Under the pieces are notes generated by a model. That model saw nothing but the letters and a program-made list of their open reading frames with translations, ran no database searches and was not told the DNA's origin. This document shows, in pieces, positions 59,772-64,000 of a stretch of 64,000 nt of DNA (positions within the stretch are counted from its first letter, which is position 1; the number at the start of each line of letters is the position of its first letter). Made by a program: the position numbers and the translations under genes. Source of the stretch: Pseudomonadota bacterium (GTDB lineage: Bacteria > Pseudomonadota > Alphaproteobacteria > Sphingomonadales > Sphingomonadaceae); NCBI GenBank assembly GCA_023458055.1, contig JAEXAW010000028.1, forward strand, positions 34,037 through 98,036, written 5' to 3'.

Positions 59772-60971
59772 ATGAAACGCCCCTGGATCGTGATTGCCTG
59801 CGCGGCCACTATTGTTACGCTCGCTATGGGTGTGCGGCAGGCGTTCGGGCTGTTTTTGCCGCAGATGAGCGCCGATCTCGGGATCAGCCGCGCAAGTTTT
59901 GGCCTGGCACTCGCACTCCAGAATCTGCTGTTCGGGCTGATCCAGCCGTTCGTCGGCGCGATTGCCGACAAACATGGGTCAGGCCGCGTGGTTGCCGTCG
60001 GCACGCTGGTTTATATCGCCGGACTGGTCGGTGCCGGTATGGCCTCGAGCGCATTGGGTCTGCATCTATCCTTGGGCGTGCTGGTCGGGATGGCGCTTTC
60101 CGGAACCACCTTTGTCGTTGTGCTGGGCGCGGTCGGGCGGGTGGTAAGCCCGGAAAAACGCAGTTTGGCTTTCGGGATCGTGACGGCGGGCGGTTCGCTC
60201 GGTCAGTTTCTTGTCGTGCCGATAGCGCAGAAATTGCTCGCCGCGTTCGGCTATCATCAGGCGCTTTATATTCTGGCGGCGGGCGTTTCGCTCTGTATCC
60301 TTCTGTCCCTCGGCGTTGCGGGCAAGCCTGTCGCGAAGAGCGCGGTCGATCACGGTCCCGAACAAAGCCTGGGCGAAGCGCTCTCCGAAGCATCGTCGCA
60401 TAGCGGCTATCGCTGGCTCAATACCGGCTTTTTCGTCTGCGGCTTCCACGTCGCCTTTATCGCGACGCATTTCCCAGCCTATCTTGATGATAAAGGGCTG
60501 GGCCTCGGCATCGGCGCAACCGCGCTCGCGCTCATTGGCCTGTTCAATATTCTCGGCAGCTATGTGTTCGGCGTCGGCGGCGATAAACATAGCAAGAAGC
60601 ATCTCCTCTCGGCCATTTATGGGGGCCGCGCGCTGTTGATTGCGGTGTTCCTCATTTTGCCGCTAACCAAATTCACGGCGCTCGGTTTTGCGGCAATCAT
60701 GGGCTTCCTGTGGCTCGGCACGGTGCCGTTGACCAGCGGGCTGATCGGCCAGATGTTCGGCGTACGCTACATGTCAACGCTTTACGGCATCGTCTTTTTG
60801 AGCCACCAGATCGGGAGCTTCTTCGGCTCTTGGGCGGCGGGTTATATGTTCGACAAGTTCGGCAATTATGACAGCGCGTGGATCGCCTCGATTGCGCTGG
60901 GCGTGCTTGGCATGCTGGTAAACCTTCCCATCAACGACAAGCCGGTGCCGCGCATCCGGCAGGTGGCATGA
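59772..60971 (+). CDS. MFS transporter, monocarboxylate/OFA-like
   Basis: A 399-residue protein with twelve hydrophobic segments. It opens RPWIVIACAATIVTLAMGVRQAFGLFLPQMSADLGISRASFGLALALQN, and the loop 2-3 motif appears as GAIADKHGSGRVV, typical of the oxalate/formate-antiporter-like MFS branch. Substrate unknown. A 49-residue membrane protein overlaps its stop by four bases (ATGA). Confidence 0.92.
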   Translation: MKRPWIVIACAATIVTLAMGVRQAFGLFLPQMSADLGISRASFGLALALQNLLFGLIQPFVGAIADKHGSGRVVAVGTLVYIAGLVGAGMASSALGLHLSLGVLVGMALSGTTFVVVLGAVGRVVSPEKRSLAFGIVTAGGSLGQFLVVPIAQKLLAAFGYHQALYILAAGVSLCILLSLGVAGKPVAKSAVDHGPEQSLGEALSEASSHSGYRWLNTGFFVCGFHVAFIATHFPAYLDDKGLGLGIGATALALIGLFNILGSYVFGVGGDKHSKKHLLSAIYGGRALLIAVFLILPLTKFTALGFAAIMGFLWLGTVPLTSGLIGQMFGVRYMSTLYGIVFLSHQIGSFFGSWAAGYMFDKFGNYDSAWIASIALGVLGMLVNLPINDKPVPRIRQVA

Positions 60972-61117
60972 GCACCGCCGCCGCATTCTTCCGCCGCAAC
61001 GCGGTGCATTTCCTGATGGGCGCGATCTTCATCATTGCGGCGATTCTCGGGCTCTATCTATGGGACGATGAGGCGCTGCCGATCTGGCTCAGCCGGACAA
61101 TTGCTTATTGCTTGTGA
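60968..61117 (+). CDS. 49-residue single-pass membrane protein
   Basis: A short frame starting MSTAAAFFRRNAVHFLMG with one membrane helix at about 14-31 (HFLMGAIFIIAAILGLYLW) followed by acidic DDEALPIW and a short tail. Its ATG overlaps the MFS stop, indicating translational coupling. No family recognised; it may be a small transporter partner. Confidence 0.65.
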   Translation: MSTAAAFFRRNAVHFLMGAIFIIAAILGLYLWDDEALPIWLSRTIAYCL

Positions 61118-61212
61118 GTTCGTCATTGCTTCGCTCCCGGCTCATAATGACGGCGACAAGCGCAACGCGTCCCCCCTGTGCAACCCCGGCCCGCCTGCTA
61201 TAGCCTCGTCCC

Positions 61213-64000
61213 ATGCCGCAAAAGAATCACCTCTACCTCGTCGATGGCTCCTCTTATATTTTCCGGGCTTACCACCGCCTGCCGCCGCTCACCAATATCC
61301 GGGGCGAGCCCGTGGGCGCGGTCTATGGCTATACGACGATGCTGTGGAAGCTCGTCGATGCGCTCGACAAGGCGGACGGGCCAACCCATTTGGCGGTGAT
61401 ACTGGATGCGAGTTCGCAAAGCTTCCGCAACGAGCTTTACGACCAATATAAGGCCCACCGTCCCGAGCCGCCCGAGGATTTGAAACCGCAGTTCCCGATG
61501 ATCCGCGATGCGACACGCGCTTTTTCCGTGCCGTGTATCGAGATGGAGCGCTATGAGGCGGATGACCTCATAGCCTGCTATACCAAGACCGCGCTTAAGG
61601 CCGGGTTTGATGTGACCATCGTCAGTTCCGACAAGGACCTGATGCAGCTCATTGAACCCGGCGTCGATATGCTCGACACGATGAAGAATGTTCGCATGGG
61701 GCGCGAGGCGGTGATCGAGAAATTCGGCGTTGGCCCGGAGCAGTTGGGCGACGTGCTTGCGCTGATGGGTGACAGCGTTGACAATGTCCCCGGCGTTCCC
61801 GGCATCGGACCCAAGACCGCCGCCAAGCTAATGCAGGAATATGGGAGCCTTCAGGCGGTGCTTGATGCCGCGCCATCGATGAAGCCTTCCAAGATGCGCG
61901 ACAATTTGATCGAGCATCGCGGCATGGCGGAACTGTCGCGCCAGCTGGTTGAACTGGAATGCAATATCGACCCGTTGCCGATGACGCTCGACGAGCTGGA
62001 TTTGGACGGGATTCCGCCCGAGCCGTTGCAGGCGTTTTTGGAGCATCATGGTTTCAAGTCGCTGCTGTCCAAACTGGGGGCGCCGCAAAGCAACAGCTCG
62101 ATGGGCAGCCGCGAATTTCAGGCCGCGATTGCTGGCGGCTCGGCGGTGCAGCAACCGGTCACGCGCACCGATGCGCCGCCTGCAACCTTGCCCGAGTTGC
62201 CGCCAATCAACCGCGACCTTTACGAACTGGTGACCCAAGACGCGCAGTTGGCAGCTTGGGTTGCCGAGGCCAAGAAACGGGGCGTGGTCGCGTTTGACAC
62301 CGAAACCACCGGGCGGGATGCGACCATCGCGAGCCTGTGCGGCATTTCGCTCTCCACCGGACCGGGCCGCGCCTGCTATATTCCGCTCGACCATAAGAGC
62401 AGCGATGACATGTTCGCCGAACGGCCCGAACAGTTGAGCTTCGCCGATGCGCAAGCGATGCTGAAGCCGCTGTTCGAGGACGACACCGTCCTCAAGGTCG
62501 CGCATAATGGCAAATATGATCTGACGATTTTGCAGCGCCACGGTTTTGGTACGCCCGCCCCGCTCGACGACAGCATCGTGATGAGCTTCAACCTCGACAG
62601 CGGCCAGCATAATCATGGCATGGACGATCTCGCCAAGCTGCATCTGGGGCATGAGTGCATTGCCTATTCTGATGTGTGCGGCGCAGGCAAAAAGCAGATC
62701 CAGTTCGGCATGGTGCCGCTCGACCGCGCGCTTGCTTATGCCGCCGAGGATGCCGAGGTGACCTATCGCTTGTGGCGTTTGTTCAAACATCGCCTGCCGC
62801 AGGAAGGCGCAACGCGGGTTTATGAAATGGTCGACCGCCCGCTGGTCCCGGTGATCGCCGGGATGGAGCAGACCGGCATTCTTGTCGATGTGGCCTATTT
62901 GAAGAAACTTTCCGGCGAATTTGCCGAGGAGGCGCTGAAGCTGGAGGGCGAAATTCACGGGTTAGCGGGTCAGCCCTTCACCATCGGCAGCCCCAAGCAA
63001 TTGGGCGAAATCCTGTTCGACAAGATGGGCCTCAAAGGCGGGCGCAAGGGCAAGTCCGGGGTTTATTCCACTGACGTCACCGAACTGGAACGGCTGGCCA
63101 AGGATGATGTGCCGATTGCCAAGAAGATCCTCGATTGGCGGCAGCTGACCAAGTTGAAATCCACCTATACCGACGCGTTGCAGGGGCAGGTCAACCCGGA
63201 GACGGGGCGCGTGCATACAAGCTATAGCCTCACCGGCGCGCAGACCGGGCGGCTTTCGTCAAACGATCCGAACTTGCAGAATATCCCGATCCGCACCGAG
63301 GTCGGACGGCAGTTGCGCGATGCCTTTGTCGCCGCGCCCGGCAATGTGCTGCTCGCTGCGGACTATAGTCAGATCGAACTGCGGCTGGCAGCGCACATGG
63401 CCGACGTCCCAGCGCTCAGGCAGGCCTTCCTCGACGGCGAGGATATTCACGCCGCGACTGCCGAGGAATTGTTCGGCGAGGTCAATCGCGACACGCGCGG
63501 GCGGGCCAAGACGATCAACTTCTCGATCCTCTATGGCATTTCGCGCTGGGGTCTGGCGCAACGGCTGGAAATCACGCCCGACGAAGCGCAGGATATGATC
63601 AACCGCTATTTTGAACGCTTCCCGGGGATCAGCAATTACATCGCCATGACGCTCGAAAATGCGCGCGAGCGCGGCTACACCGAGACGCTATTCGGCCGCA
63701 AAACCCATTTCCCCAGACTCAACGCGTCGAACCAGAATGAACGGGCCGGCTCCGAACGCGCGGCGATCAATGCGCCGATACAGGGGACGAGCGCCGACAT
63801 CATCAAGCGCGCCATGGTCCGCATGGGTCCTGCGCTAAAAGCGGCGGGCTTGGGCGACGTCAAGATGCTGCTCCAGGTGCATGACGAACTGGTGTTCGAA
63901 TTGCCGGAGGCGCAGGTCGAGGCGGCCAGCAAGGTCATCCGCGAGGTCATGGAAAATGCCGCCGCACCGGCGGTGGAGTTAACCGTGCCGTTGGGCGTCG
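61213..64000 (+). CDS. polA: DNA polymerase I, 3' end outside window
   Basis: About 929 residues are visible. The 5' nuclease (FEN) domain covers 1-290 (LVDGSSYIFRAYH, MERYEADDLIA, GVPGIGPKTAAKL). The 3'-5' exonuclease domain is complete, with FDTETTGRDA (catalytic D-x-E) near 355 and AHNGKYDL, so proofreading should be active. The polymerase domain starts near 560: VHTSYSLTGAQTGRLSSNDPNLQNIPIRTEVGRQLRDAF, ADYSQIELRLAAHM (palm aspartate), RGRAKTINFSILYG (O helix) and LLQVHDELVFELP. It runs off the window edge; only a few dozen residues should be missing. Confidence 0.97.
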   Translation, partial: MPQKNHLYLVDGSSYIFRAYHRLPPLTNIRGEPVGAVYGYTTMLWKLVDALDKADGPTHLAVILDASSQSFRNELYDQYKAHRPEPPEDLKPQFPMIRDATRAFSVPCIEMERYEADDLIACYTKTALKAGFDVTIVSSDKDLMQLIEPGVDMLDTMKNVRMGREAVIEKFGVGPEQLGDVLALMGDSVDNVPGVPGIGPKTAAKLMQEYGSLQAVLDAAPSMKPSKMRDNLIEHRGMAELSRQLVELECNIDPLPMTLDELDLDGIPPEPLQAFLEHHGFKSLLSKLGAPQSNSSMGSREFQAAIAGGSAVQQPVTRTDAPPATLPELPPINRDLYELVTQDAQLAAWVAEAKKRGVVAFDTETTGRDATIASLCGISLSTGPGRACYIPLDHKSSDDMFAERPEQLSFADAQAMLKPLFEDDTVLKVAHNGKYDLTILQRHGFGTPAPLDDSIVMSFNLDSGQHNHGMDDLAKLHLGHECIAYSDVCGAGKKQIQFGMVPLDRALAYAAEDAEVTYRLWRLFKHRLPQEGATRVYEMVDRPLVPVIAGMEQTGILVDVAYLKKLSGEFAEEALKLEGEIHGLAGQPFTIGSPKQLGEILFDKMGLKGGRKGKSGVYSTDVTELERLAKDDVPIAKKILDWRQLTKLKSTYTDALQGQVNPETGRVHTSYSLTGAQTGRLSSNDPNLQNIPIRTEVGRQLRDAFVAAPGNVLLAADYSQIELRLAAHMADVPALRQAFLDGEDIHAATAEELFGEVNRDTRGRAKTINFSILYGISRWGLAQRLEITPDEAQDMINRYFERFPGISNYIAMTLENARERGYTETLFGRKTHFPRLNASNQNERAGSERAAINAPIQGTSADIIKRAMVRMGPALKAAGLGDVKMLLQVHDELVFELPEAQVEAASKVIREVMENAAAPAVELTVPLGV

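Noticed and set aside
61122..61152. CGTCATT...AATGACG inverted repeat upstream of polA
   Set aside because: Short arms with a long loop; may be a fragment of a dispersed repeat, but no second copy is seen in the window.
1..64000. CRISPR arrays, prophage genes, insertion sequences and secondary-metabolite clusters
   Set aside because: No regularly spaced repeats, transposase, integrase, structural phage or synthase genes were found on either strand.

Overview
The window is a GC-rich (roughly 60-62% by eye) piece of an alphaproteobacterial chromosome, most likely from the Sphingomonadaceae (Sphingopyxis/Sphingorhabdus-like; the genus is a guess). The signs are a type-2 SerC with a serC-type leader, the serA-hisZ-purA and rpe-heparinase-purH orders, DUF2339 and MJ0042/DUF3426 proteins, a CYP153 P450, and a TonB receptor with a DIVVTAQRR-type TonB box. 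It is mostly housekeeping DNA. I see no prophage, insertion sequence, transposase, integrase or CRISPR array.

Layout. 1-5.3 kb: partial PfkB/adenosine kinase, EI24 membrane protein, small lipoprotein, queG, and an ABC exporter pair. 5.4-11 kb: a lone CYP153-type P450 behind an 18-bp palindrome, then a minus-strand surface-glycan-like operon (FAD oxidoreductase, GtrA, GT-C-like membrane protein) and a second GtrA. 11-15.1 kb: purH, heparinase II/III and rpe. 15.3-24 kb: a zinc-ribbon microprotein, DUF2339 protein, a VIT/vWA/DUF2135 secreted protein, and an envelope operon (OmpA-like protein, a 30-residue membrane microprotein, a membrane-anchored Ala/Lys-rich HhH protein). 24-31.8 kb: purD and xseA with interlocked start codons, a DNA-repair ligase and its partner nuclease split by a low-GC inserted gene, a serine beta-lactamase-fold hydrolase and a small membrane protein.

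32-41.6 kb is the most interesting region. A TonB-dependent receptor, amidohydrolase, LysR regulator, Rieske oxygenase, acetoacetate-decarboxylase-family protein, SDR and MFS transporter lie in one direction. Together they look like an outer-membrane-to-cytoplasm uptake and degradation pathway for an unidentified organic compound. Four of its intergenic regions carry an ATTGTT motif, twice arranged as a dyad around an 11-base spacer as expected of a LysR box. A terminator closes the cluster, followed by tRNA-Leu(GAG), whose 3' end faces it.

41.8-64 kb: MJ0042 protein, ftsEX, YdcF, PlsC-like acyltransferase, a zincin, a PAS-GGDEF-EAL enzyme, an APC permease, a LOG-hisE-HIT operon, an extensin-like protein, serC-serA-hisZ-purA, a YkuD lipoprotein, an MFS transporter with a 49-residue partner, and a 3'-truncated polA. 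Three palindromic intergenic repeats of two kinds (26.9, 54.6 and 59.5 kb) and one REP-like repeat inside xseA are also present.
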